Source: Maricaulis sp042095695 (GTDB lineage: Bacteria > Pseudomonadota > Alphaproteobacteria > Caulobacterales > Maricaulaceae). From it: DNA of 9,054 nt. Both the position numbers and the translations under genes were made by a program. Where the stretch lies: assembly GCA_042095695.1 (NCBI GenBank), contig JBELMP010000110.1:1-9054 (forward strand), written 5' to 3'. Below, one piece after another: positions 1 through 6,478 of the stretch. Positions within the stretch are counted from its first letter, which is position 1, and each line of letters opens with the position of its first letter. Below the pieces are notes generated by a model. That model did not search any database. It was not told the origin of the DNA and saw only the letters and a program-made list of their open reading frames with translations.

Positions 1-1243
1 GCTTGAGGCTGGGCGGGCCTGAGATTGCTTCGGCCGCGCCGCGCGTCTCGCGGCGCACCACGCCGGACACCGCTGAGAAGGCAGGACCCGCGACCGCATC
101 ACCCAGCCCGGTAATCCCGCTTGGTCCAGCGAGCCGGACTTGCTTGCCAAATACGCGCGAGGCCAGCTCACAGGCGCCGGGCAGTTGCGCCGCGCCCCCG
201 GTCAACACCATACGGCGCCCCCCGGCATTCTCGACCCCGGCCGCCTCCAGGCGATCGCGGACCAGCTCGAAGGTTTCTTCTACCCGCGGCCGGATAATGG
301 AGTTGAGGAGGGAACGCGGGGCAGAGCCGTACGCAGATCCCTCCTCGCCCACCACCGAAGGCACTTCGATCATCTGCTGATCGTCATCCGGGCTGTCCAG
401 GGCAGAGCCATAGAGAATTTTAAGGCGCTCCGCGGCGCTCAGCGGGGTCGACAGGCCGCGCGCGATGTCCGCGGTGACATGTGCGCCACCGACCGGGACG
501 GCGTCGATATGCAATAGCGCACCATCGGCAAATACCGCCGCGCTTGTGGCGCCCGCGCCCATATCGATCAGGGTTGCACCGAGCTGCACTTCGTCATCGC
601 CCAGGGCGGAGAGCGCCGAGGCATAGGGCGTCGCGACAACGCCCCTGAGATCGAGATGGCAACGCTCGACACAGGTCAAAAGATTGCGCAGCGGGCCGAT
701 GGCAGCGGTGATCACATGAACTTCCACACCGAGCGTGCGGCCGAACATGCCGCGCGGATCGCGAATGCCGCGATGATCATCAACCGACCAGGCCAGCGGA
801 ATCGCGTGCAGGATCATCCGGTCTTCAGCGTGAAATTCTGACATGGCACCGTCGAGCAGGCGCCGCAGGTCGCGCTCATTCACCTCGCGATTGGGCAGAT
901 CAATCTCCGCTGCCAGCCGTGTTGAGGTCGGCTGACCGGAGGACAGGGTGACGCTGACACTGGTAACAGCTTGACCAGCCATGCGCTCGGCCTGCTCGAC
1001 CGCACCGCGGATGGCGCCGACCGCAGCATCCATATCGACGACCGCGCCGCCGCGGACACCGCGGCTGGACTGGTGACCGACACCGACCATGCGCGGCCGT
1101 GGCCCGGCAATGGTCTGGTCCGTCTTGGCGATAAAACAGGCAATCTTGGACGAGCCGACATCCAGGGCCGCACAAACTCCATTGGCCTTGGGCGCGGGAC
1201 CGCCCTGCCCGTTACGCGATCGCAGGAAGCTGAAAATCGTCAT
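1..1243 (-). CDS. ftsA: Cell division protein FtsA (C-terminus beyond the window edge)
   Basis: FtsA is an actin-like ATPase that polymerises on the inner membrane, tethers FtsZ and recruits later divisome proteins. The frame read from the ATG at 1243-1241 stays open for 414 codons to the left edge. Visible signatures of the actin/Hsp70 fold are the phosphate-1 loop ALDVGSSK (residues 26-33), the phosphate-2 loop LIDMGAG (225-231) and the adenosine motif MVLTGG (345-350). FtsA proteins are about 420 residues or somewhat longer, so only the last part, including the amphipathic membrane-binding helix, should be missing. The start codon overlaps the ftsQ stop as ATGA, and a GGGAG sits 8 bases upstream, so translation is probably coupled to ftsQ. 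ftsZ is expected next, off the window. The family call is secure; the absence of a stop is due to the window edge, not to a mutation that can be seen. Confidence 0.96.
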   Translation of the reverse strand, partial: MTIFSFLRSRNGQGGPAPKANGVCAALDVGSSKIACFIAKTDQTIAGPRPRMVGVGHQSSRGVRGGAVVDMDAAVGAIRGAVEQAERMAGQAVTSVSVTLSSGQPTSTRLAAEIDLPNREVNERDLRRLLDGAMSEFHAEDRMILHAIPLAWSVDDHRGIRDPRGMFGRTLGVEVHVITAAIGPLRNLLTCVERCHLDLRGVVATPYASALSALGDDEVQLGATLIDMGAGATSAAVFADGALLHIDAVPVGGAHVTADIARGLSTPLSAAERLKILYGSALDSPDDDQQMIEVPSVVGEEGSAYGSAPRSLLNSIIRPRVEETFELVRDRLEAAGVENAGGRRMVLTGGAAQLPGACELASRVFGKQVRLAGPSGITGLGDAVAGPAFSAVSGVVRRETRGAAEAISGPPSLK

Positions 1244-2148
1244 GCGTCTCGCTCCCGCATTCCCGCTGCAGCGGCCCGGTCCGGCAAGGCCCTGACAATC
1301 AAATCGCCCTGGCCGCGCATATCAAAACTTTCGGCCGCCAGGCGCAGTACGCCACGCTCTGAATGCAGGCGCGCCAGAATGGCCATGGAGGCGCTGACAT
1401 CGCCCTCGGGCAATTTCACATCCGCACCATTCTCCAGCCGGAGATTCCAACGACGTTCACCAATCCGTACGGCACCGACCACATCGCGGGCGATCTCGGG
1501 ATAGCGCTGCAGGGCCTCGACGATCTCGACCACGGCATTATTCGCGCCCTCGGCCACGACGAGCGGCAGATCCGGCGGCGCCATGACATCAGCCTGCCCC
1601 ATGACGGCGCCATCGGTATCGATAATGTGTAATGCCCCGTCCATCTGCCAGAGCGCATAGGCCTCGCGGGTCTCCACCACGATGGCCACACTGTCGGGCC
1701 AAAGCCGGGCCACGGAGGCGTTCCGTACGATCGGGAGGGCTTCAACCCGGGCACGCACCTCGGCCGGATCAACGGTGAAAATCGGCTGCCCGCCGGCAAG
1801 GCCCGTCGCAGCGATAATATCGCGCGCAACTTCATCACGGGCGCCAGAGACATCAATCGTCGCCACAGCGAAACCCGCATCGGCGAGCTGGACCTGAACC
1901 TTGTGCGCAGCGAGATCGATAACGTCATCGAGTTGGCCAAAGGCCGTCAGCCCGCCAATCATGGCCGCGACCAGCGCAGCCAGTGCCATTCCACCCAATC
2001 GGGCAGCATTTGCCACCCGGTAACGCGCACTACGGATCTGAGCCTGTACCCAATTACTCAAACGCCGCGGTGCGGACACCGCGGCGGCCCTGGTTTTGGT
2101 TCTACGCCGGGTCGGTTTCTTCGACCCGCCGCGCCTCACCTTCGACAC
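1240..2148 (-). CDS. ftsQ: Cell division protein FtsQ
   Basis: FtsQ is a bitopic divisome protein whose periplasmic part links FtsA/FtsZ-side events to FtsB/FtsL and the septal synthase. With a GTG start at 2148 it has 302 residues. The order is a very basic cytoplasmic tail rich in Arg and Lys (about 1-50), one membrane helix (about 51-72, Ala/Leu/Gly-rich), a POTRA domain (about 92-162, with PIVRNASVARLWPDSVAI and an ETREAYALW strand as in the family), then the FtsQ beta domain. The frame is open back to a TTG at 2169 and there is another GTG at 2139 that overlaps the ddl stop as GTGA. I chose 2148 because GGAG at 2160-2157 lies 8 bases before it; the same motif is 17 bases from 2139. The stop overlaps the ftsA start. 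A local promoter inside ddl may drive ftsQ and ftsA apart from the upstream genes. Confidence 0.93.
   Translation of the reverse strand: MSKVRRGGSKKPTRRRTKTRAAAVSAPRRLSNWVQAQIRSARYRVANAARLGGMALAALVAAMIGGLTAFGQLDDVIDLAAHKVQVQLADAGFAVATIDVSGARDEVARDIIAATGLAGGQPIFTVDPAEVRARVEALPIVRNASVARLWPDSVAIVVETREAYALWQMDGALHIIDTDGAVMGQADVMAPPDLPLVVAEGANNAVVEIVEALQRYPEIARDVVGAVRIGERRWNLRLENGADVKLPEGDVSASMAILARLHSERGVLRLAAESFDMRGQGDLIVRALPDRAAAAGMRERDA
1252..1256 (-). promoter_or_regulatory. Ribosome binding site of ftsA
   Basis: GGGAG on the minus strand, inside the last codons of ftsQ, ends 8 bases before the ATG at 1243. It supports this start and the 4-base ATGA overlap with ftsQ. Confidence 0.75.
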
Positions 2149-3050
2149 GACGCATTCTCCGCCATCCAATCCACGAGATCTGGAAACGCGATCCCGCAGA
2201 GAAGCGCCTGTTCTGGCGCTAACGAGGTAGGAGTCATGCCCGGTTGGGTGTTAATTTCGAGTAACCATAGCGGTTGATTCGCTGATTCGTCATAACGAAA
2301 ATCAGAGCGCGTCAACCCCCGACATCCCAAGGCTTTATGGGCCTTTAGCGCCAATTCCATCGCCAGATCGGAAATTTCTGACGAAATTTTTGCTGGCAAA
2401 ATATGATCGGAACCACCCGCCGCATACTTCGCTTCATAATCATAGAAGGTGGTGTTCGGGATGATCTCGGTGACGGCCAGGGCGCGATCCTCCATGACCG
2501 CGACTGTCAGTTCGCGCCCGGGCACATAGCGCTCGACCAGAACCTCATCGCCCAGATCATCGGTCTCCGCAGCCAGTTGCGCCGGCGGGCGGTTCGCCCC
2601 CTCTAGCACGATATGCACGCCCACCGATGAGCCCTGTGCATTCGGCTTGGCGACATAGGGCGGTTTCATCGCATGGGCCTTGGCCGCCTCGAAACGGTTG
2701 ACGATCACACCCTCGGGACAGGGAATGCCCGCCGCGCGCAAGACATCCTTGGCCATTTGCTTGTTCATCGCCAGAGCCGAGGCCAGGACGCCGGAATGGG
2801 TATAGGGCTTGCCGAAATGCTCCAGCACGCCCTGCACCATGCCGTCCTCGCCCCACTCGCCATGCAGCGCGTTGAAAACTAAATCCGGATTGGCAGAGGC
2901 AAGCTGGTTGTAAAGGTCACGGCCGGCGTCGATTTCCACAACGTCATGGCCTTTTGTCCGCAGGCCCTCGGCCACAGCCTTGCCCGACACCAGGGAAACA
3001 TCGCGCTCAGGCGACAAACCGCCCAGAAGGACTGCGACACGTTTGCTCAT
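2136..3050 (-). CDS. ddl: D-alanine--D-alanine ligase
   Basis: This cytoplasmic ATP-grasp enzyme joins two D-alanines, using ATP through an acyl-phosphate, to make the dipeptide that MurF adds to the precursor. From the ATG at 3050 it has 304 residues, normal for DdlB. The N-terminal GGLSPERD motif places the substrate-binding Glu at position 15. It is followed by LHGEWGEDG (62-70), the ATP-binding stretch AKPNAQGSSVGV (134-145), the YDYEAKY loop (203-209), GCRGLTRSDF with the catalytic Arg (242-251) and the metal-binding EINTQPGMT (265-273). All key residues are present. The frame opens earlier at a TTG (3071), but that would run into murB; AAGGG lies 8 bases before the ATG. Only 4 bases separate it from murB. 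Codons between about 2405 and 2235 are markedly AT-rich (TTA, CTA, ATT, TCA), unlike the rest of the gene, and this part may double as a promoter for ftsQ. Confidence 0.97.
   Translation of the reverse strand: MSKRVAVLLGGLSPERDVSLVSGKAVAEGLRTKGHDVVEIDAGRDLYNQLASANPDLVFNALHGEWGEDGMVQGVLEHFGKPYTHSGVLASALAMNKQMAKDVLRAAGIPCPEGVIVNRFEAAKAHAMKPPYVAKPNAQGSSVGVHIVLEGANRPPAQLAAETDDLGDEVLVERYVPGRELTVAVMEDRALAVTEIIPNTTFYDYEAKYAAGGSDHILPAKISSEISDLAMELALKAHKALGCRGLTRSDFRYDESANQPLWLLEINTQPGMTPTSLAPEQALLCGIAFPDLVDWMAENASCRR
2157..2160 (-). promoter_or_regulatory. Ribosome binding site that selects the ftsQ GTG start
   Basis: GGAG on the minus strand within the last codons of ddl, 8 bases before GTG 2148-2146. 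It favours that GTG over the TTG at 2169 (which lies upstream of it) and over the GTG at 2139 (17 bases away). Confidence 0.6.
2231..2288. promoter_or_regulatory. Candidate cell-cycle control region for ftsQA, inside ddl
   Basis: Three GANTC sites, the recognition sequence of the alphaproteobacterial methylase CcrM, occur at 2231-2235 (GAGTC), 2276-2280 and 2284-2288 (both GATTC). I count only 14 in the whole window, so three within 58 bases is a cluster. Between them, 2251-2268 reads TTAATTTCGAGTAACCAT. This combines a TTAA half-site with GTAACCAT, one base off the TTAACCAT form of the CtrA motif, though the spacing does not fit TTAA-N7-TTAA exactly. The region is 80 to 140 bases before the ftsQ start. 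In Caulobacter crescentus ftsQA is transcribed separately under CtrA control, which makes the place sensible. No convincing -35/-10 pair was found. This is inference from motif clustering; no activity is shown. Confidence 0.35.
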
Positions 3051-3054
3051 CGGC

Positions 3055-3972
3055 CTATCCCTTTTCCCCAATCCGTTTCACTTCCCAGCGCAGGTCCACG
3101 CCGTGTTTTTCCTTCACGCGGGCCCGCACATCCTCGCCGACCTGTTCCAGGTCTGCGGCCGTTGCCGTGCCGTCATTGATGAGGAAGTTGCAGTGTTGCT
3201 CTGAAAAGAAGGCCCCGCCAACGCGATACCCGCGCCCGCCGACACTGTCGATCAATTGCCAGGACCGGCGCTGGTTCGGCGTGCCCGGGGCATCCGGATT
3301 GGCGAAGGTCGAACCGGAGGTTTTCTCGCGGATCGGCTGGGTGCCCTCGCGGCGTTCGGTGATGCCATTCATGCGCGCCTCGATGGCGGCAGGTTCGTCC
3401 GGCGTGCCCTGGAAAACCGCCGAGGTGAAGATCCAGTCGTCCGGCGCCTCGCAATGGCGATAGGAATAGTTCAGCTCGTCCGGACTCGCCTCGATGATGC
3501 GCCCCATGCGGTCGATGGCACGAACAGAGACGACGACGCCCTTGGTTTCCTGGTCATAACAGCCAGCATTCATGCGCAGCGCGCCACCAATCGTGCCCGG
3601 CACACCGACCAGATACTCCATGCCCGAAAGGCCCGCCTTGGCGGCGGCCTTGGCGACCATCTTGTCCAGCGCACCGGCGCCTGCCTTCAATTGGTTGCCT
3701 TCAAGCACTTCGGTCCGCGCAAACGGTCCGGCCAGGCGAATGACAACACCCCGGATACCGCCATCGCGCACCAGCGTGTTCGAGCCTGCACCCAGAACAT
3801 GCACCGGAATATCGTCATGCGTTTCAGCGAGAAAACGCGACAGGTCCGCCTCGTCCGCCGGCAGATACATCACATCCGCCGGACCACCGACCCGCAGCCA
3901 GGTGACATCCTTGAGCGGCGCATTCTCGATATATTTGCCGCGAACGGTTGGAAGACGGTCTATGAGGCTCAA
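3055..3972 (-). CDS. murB: UDP-N-acetylenolpyruvoylglucosamine reductase
   Basis: MurB is the FAD enzyme that uses NADPH to reduce UDP-GlcNAc-enolpyruvate to UDP-MurNAc, the second committed step of peptidoglycan synthesis. From a TTG start at 3972 it has 305 residues. The FAD-binding domain shows VLGAGSN (59-65) and GVPGTIGGALRMNAG (123-137). YSYR (169-172) matches the Tyr-Arg motif near the active site, Ser221 in SGSTFANP is the expected proton donor, and Glu297 in WEVKRIG is the conserved C-terminal acid. The length and sequence around Ser221 fit the shorter type II MurB. The TTG overlaps the murC stop as TTGA and has a perfect GGAGG 7 bases upstream. An ATG at 4011 is also in frame but would overlap murC by 43 bases and add 13 residues before the conserved part. 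The function is secure; the TTG start is the better but not certain choice. Confidence 0.96.
   Translation of the reverse strand: MSLIDRLPTVRGKYIENAPLKDVTWLRVGGPADVMYLPADEADLSRFLAETHDDIPVHVLGAGSNTLVRDGGIRGVVIRLAGPFARTEVLEGNQLKAGAGALDKMVAKAAAKAGLSGMEYLVGVPGTIGGALRMNAGCYDQETKGVVVSVRAIDRMGRIIEASPDELNYSYRHCEAPDDWIFTSAVFQGTPDEPAAIEARMNGITERREGTQPIREKTSGSTFANPDAPGTPNQRRSWQLIDSVGGRGYRVGGAFFSEQHCNFLINDGTATAADLEQVGEDVRARVKEKHGVDLRWEVKRIGEKG
3059..3063 (-). promoter_or_regulatory. Ribosome binding site of ddl
   Basis: AAGGG on the minus strand overlaps the last codons of murB and ends 8 bases before the ATG at 3050. It supports the ATG over the in-frame TTG at 3071, which lies upstream of it. Confidence 0.7.
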
Positions 3973-5375
3973 CCCAGCGCCTCCAGCTCGCCCTGCAGGG
4001 CATAGGCCCATTGCGTGATATCGCCGGCGCCGAGGAAGATCACGACATCCCCCTCACCCGCACGCTGCTTCACTTCGCTGGCGACTTGATTACGGGTCAC
4101 GCCCAGGGCTTCACGGTGACCATGCGCCATCAGGCTTTCGACGAGATGATCACGATCAAAGCCCTCCATGGGGTCTTCTCCGGCCGCGAACACGTCGGAA
4201 ATCATGACCGTGTCGGCGTCGTTGAAACAGGTGGAGAAATCCTCGAACAGATCCGCCAGGCGAGAATAGCGGTGCGGCTGCATAATCGCGATCACCTTGC
4301 CGGTCGAGGCCTGTCGCGCCGCCTTGAGCACCGCTGAGATTTCCACCGGGTGGTGGCCATAATCATCAATAATGGTCGCACCATTCCAGCTGCCAGCCTT
4401 GGTGAAACGCCGCTTCACACCACCGAATTCCGCCAGGGCACTGCGCGCCTTGTCCTCGGTCAGGCCAAGCTCCCGTGACGTCGCGATCGCTGCCAGCGTA
4501 TTGAGCACATTATGCTCGCCGACCATGGGCAGGAAAATATCGGTCCAGCGCTCTTCGGTCTGACCGCGCAGCCGAAAATCAATATCGAATGTCGTGCCAG
4601 CCGGTTCAGCGCGCAGATTGCTCACCCGCACATCCGCCTGCGGGTTGAAGCCATAGGTGATGACCCGGCGATTATCGACCCGGCTGGCCAGGGACTGCAC
4701 TTCCGGATGATCAGTGCACAGCACGGCAAACCCGTAAAACGGCAGGTTCTCGACGAACTGGTAGAAGGCATCACGCAGCGTATCGAAATCGCCGTAATGC
4801 TCCATATGTTCGGGATCGATATTGGTGACGATGGCGACGGTGGAGCGCAGTTTCAGGAATGAACCATCACTCTCGTCGGCTTCCACGGCCATCCAGTCGC
4901 CCAGGCCGACCTTGGCATTGGATTGATAGGCGGAGATAATCCCGCCATTGATCACGGTCGGATCCACGCCAGCGGCATCAAGCAGGACCGCTGTGAGCGA
5001 GGTCGTGGTGGTCTTGCCATGCGTACCGCCGACAGCGACCGAATACTTGAGGCGCATTAATTCGGCGAGCATTTCGGCGCGCCGTACCACCGGGATTTTC
5101 GCGGCACGCGCGGCCACGAGCTCCGGATTGTCAGGCTTGATCGCTGAGGACACGACAATGGCGCCGGCGCCGCGAACATTCTCCTCGGCATGACCGATGG
5201 CAATGCTTGCCCCCGCCTTGCGCAGACGCTCGACATTGGGATTGGCCTTGATGTCCGAGCCCTGGACCTTATAGCCAAGATTGAGCATGACTTCGGCAAT
5301 GCCGGACATGCCAATACCGCCAATTCCGACGAAGTGAACGGGACCGACCGGGAATGGCAGGGCGGTGAATTTCAT
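3969..5375 (-). CDS. murC: UDP-N-acetylmuramate--L-alanine ligase
   Basis: MurC adds L-Ala to UDP-MurNAc with ATP, the first step of stem-peptide assembly, in the cytoplasm. The protein has 468 residues, a normal length. The N-terminal UDP-binding Rossmann domain carries GIGGIGMSG (17-25). The central ATPase domain has the Mur-ligase P-loop GGTHGKTTT (116-124), EADESDGSF (165-173) and NIDPEHMEHYG (185-195). The C-terminal domain has DDYGHHP (337-343) and QPHRYSR (366-372), both typical of MurC rather than MurD, MurE or MurF. The ATG at 5375 overlaps the murG stop as ATGA, and GGAG at 5386-5383 lies 7 bases upstream, so coupling to murG is likely. No missing residues or frame breaks were seen. 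Confidence 0.98.
   Translation of the reverse strand: MKFTALPFPVGPVHFVGIGGIGMSGIAEVMLNLGYKVQGSDIKANPNVERLRKAGASIAIGHAEENVRGAGAIVVSSAIKPDNPELVAARAAKIPVVRRAEMLAELMRLKYSVAVGGTHGKTTTTSLTAVLLDAAGVDPTVINGGIISAYQSNAKVGLGDWMAVEADESDGSFLKLRSTVAIVTNIDPEHMEHYGDFDTLRDAFYQFVENLPFYGFAVLCTDHPEVQSLASRVDNRRVITYGFNPQADVRVSNLRAEPAGTTFDIDFRLRGQTEERWTDIFLPMVGEHNVLNTLAAIATSRELGLTEDKARSALAEFGGVKRRFTKAGSWNGATIIDDYGHHPVEISAVLKAARQASTGKVIAIMQPHRYSRLADLFEDFSTCFNDADTVMISDVFAAGEDPMEGFDRDHLVESLMAHGHREALGVTRNQVASEVKQRAGEGDVVIFLGAGDITQWAYALQGELEALG
3980..3984 (-). promoter_or_regulatory. Ribosome binding site supporting a TTG start for murB
   Basis: GGAGG on the minus strand inside the last codons of murC lies 7 bases before TTG 3972-3970. 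Its strength and spacing are the main reason for preferring TTG over the ATG at 4011, for which it would be inside the gene. Confidence 0.65.
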
Positions 5376-6478
5376 AAGACAGCTCCGGTAACAAGACCGT
5401 CCACCGCCCTGGCAAGGGCCTCGGCAGCATCGGGACGGCCCAGCGACCGTGCGGCAGCTGCACGCTCGGTCAGGTCCTGGGGGTTGTTCAGGCGAGTTTG
5501 CAACAAGTCGGCGAGACGCTCGACGGTGAATTCCGCTTCAGACACTACGTCAGCCGCGAGGGATTTTTTCATGCTCTCCGCATTCGCCGTCTGATGATCA
5601 TCCATGGCGATGCCCAGCGGGCAGAAAATCGCCGGTCGGCCAACACCCATAACTTCCGACACTGTTGAGGCGCCTGCGCGCCCGATGACCAGATGTGCTT
5701 TTGCATAGAGGTCACCGACATTGTCGAAGAAAGGTTCGCATCGGGCCGTTACGCCGGCCAAATCATAGGTTTCACGTGCCATTGCGAGATTTTCGTCGCG
5801 CGTTTGTTGGACGATATCAAGGCGAGATCGTAGCGATTCAGAGAGTTTGGCGATGGCCGCCGGCACGGTCTCGGACAGGATGCGCGCGCCCAGCGAGCCG
5901 CCCAGAACAAGAATATGGATGGCCCCATCATCACCCAGCGCCGGATAGCCTGCGCCGCGGGCTGCCACGATCGGGTCGCGCAAGGGATTACCGGTGAGAA
6001 TATGGCGTTGCTTGGCCCGCGCCGGCAGCTTGTCGAGCCGCTCAAAGCCTGAAGCGATGAATCCGGCATTCCCTGCAAATACGCGATTGACCCGGCCCAG
6101 AACCGCATTCTGCTCATGAATGCAGAAGGCAATACCGGCCATGCGGGCAGCGGCAATTGCGGGAAAGGCTGGATAACCGCCAAATCCGGCGATGACATCC
6201 GGTTTCCAGGCTTTGACGATTGACTGCGCCTGACCGAGGCCCTGGGTGAGTTCCACCCCGGCCTTCAGCACTTTCAGCGGGTTCTTGGTGAAAGGACTCG
6301 CCGCGCGAATTTCGTCAATGGCGACGGCCGGAAAGTCCTCGGCATGTCTCAACCCGCGCGCATCCGTCACCAGACGGATCTGCCAGCCGCGGGCCATCAA
6401 GGCCTCCGCAGCAGCACGAGCGGGAAACATATGTCCACCGGTTCCTCCGGCGGCAAGCAGGCAACGGCGTGGTGTCAT
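5372..6478 (-). CDS. murG: Lipid II synthase, undecaprenyl-PP-MurNAc-pentapeptide GlcNAc transferase
   Basis: MurG moves GlcNAc from UDP-GlcNAc onto lipid I at the inner face of the membrane, giving lipid II. The protein has 368 residues in the GT-B fold. The N-terminal acceptor domain starts with the glycine-rich GGTGGHMFPA (11-20, His16 being the conserved residue) and contains GFGGYPAFP (98-106) and HEQNAVLGRVNR (121-132). The C-terminal donor domain has VLGGSLGA (191-198), GRAGASTVSE (266-275) and DDHQTANA (293-300), which bind UDP-GlcNAc. The ATG at 6478 overlaps the ftsW stop as ATGA. Unlike its neighbours it has no clear Shine-Dalgarno sequence; only a weak GGGTG is near, so translation may depend on ribosomes arriving from ftsW. 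Function is secure. Confidence 0.98.
   Translation of the reverse strand: MTPRRCLLAAGGTGGHMFPARAAAEALMARGWQIRLVTDARGLRHAEDFPAVAIDEIRAASPFTKNPLKVLKAGVELTQGLGQAQSIVKAWKPDVIAGFGGYPAFPAIAAARMAGIAFCIHEQNAVLGRVNRVFAGNAGFIASGFERLDKLPARAKQRHILTGNPLRDPIVAARGAGYPALGDDGAIHILVLGGSLGARILSETVPAAIAKLSESLRSRLDIVQQTRDENLAMARETYDLAGVTARCEPFFDNVGDLYAKAHLVIGRAGASTVSEVMGVGRPAIFCPLGIAMDDHQTANAESMKKSLAADVVSEAEFTVERLADLLQTRLNNPQDLTERAAAARSLGRPDAAEALARAVDGLVTGAVL
5383..5386 (-). promoter_or_regulatory. Ribosome binding site of murC
   Basis: GGAG on the minus strand at the end of murG, 7 bases before the murC ATG. It supports the overlapping ATGA start. Confidence 0.7.

Noticed and set aside
971..1504. Plus-strand open frame of 177 codons across ftsA and ftsQ
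   Set aside because: It lies antisense to two well-supported genes and has low-complexity Arg/Ala/Ser-rich composition without any domain.
1416..1940. Minus-strand open frame of 174 codons inside ftsQ in another frame
   Set aside because: It is out of frame with ftsQ, whose POTRA and beta domain are clear; the alternative product is Arg/Trp/Pro-rich and looks like a frame artefact.
2136..2169. FtsQ starting at TTG 2169
   Set aside because: This would put the only good GGAG site inside the gene and overlap ddl by 34 bases; the GTG at 2148 with GGAG 8 bases upstream is better.
2954..3463. Plus-strand open frame of 169 codons opposite ddl and murB
   Set aside because: It is a shadow of the coding strand; no plausible ribosome site or domain was seen.
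3256..4005. Long plus-strand open frame of 249 codons opposite murB
   Set aside because: It is antisense to a fully convincing murB with all catalytic motifs. GC-rich genes commonly leave long open frames opposite them, and the translation shows no recognisable domain.
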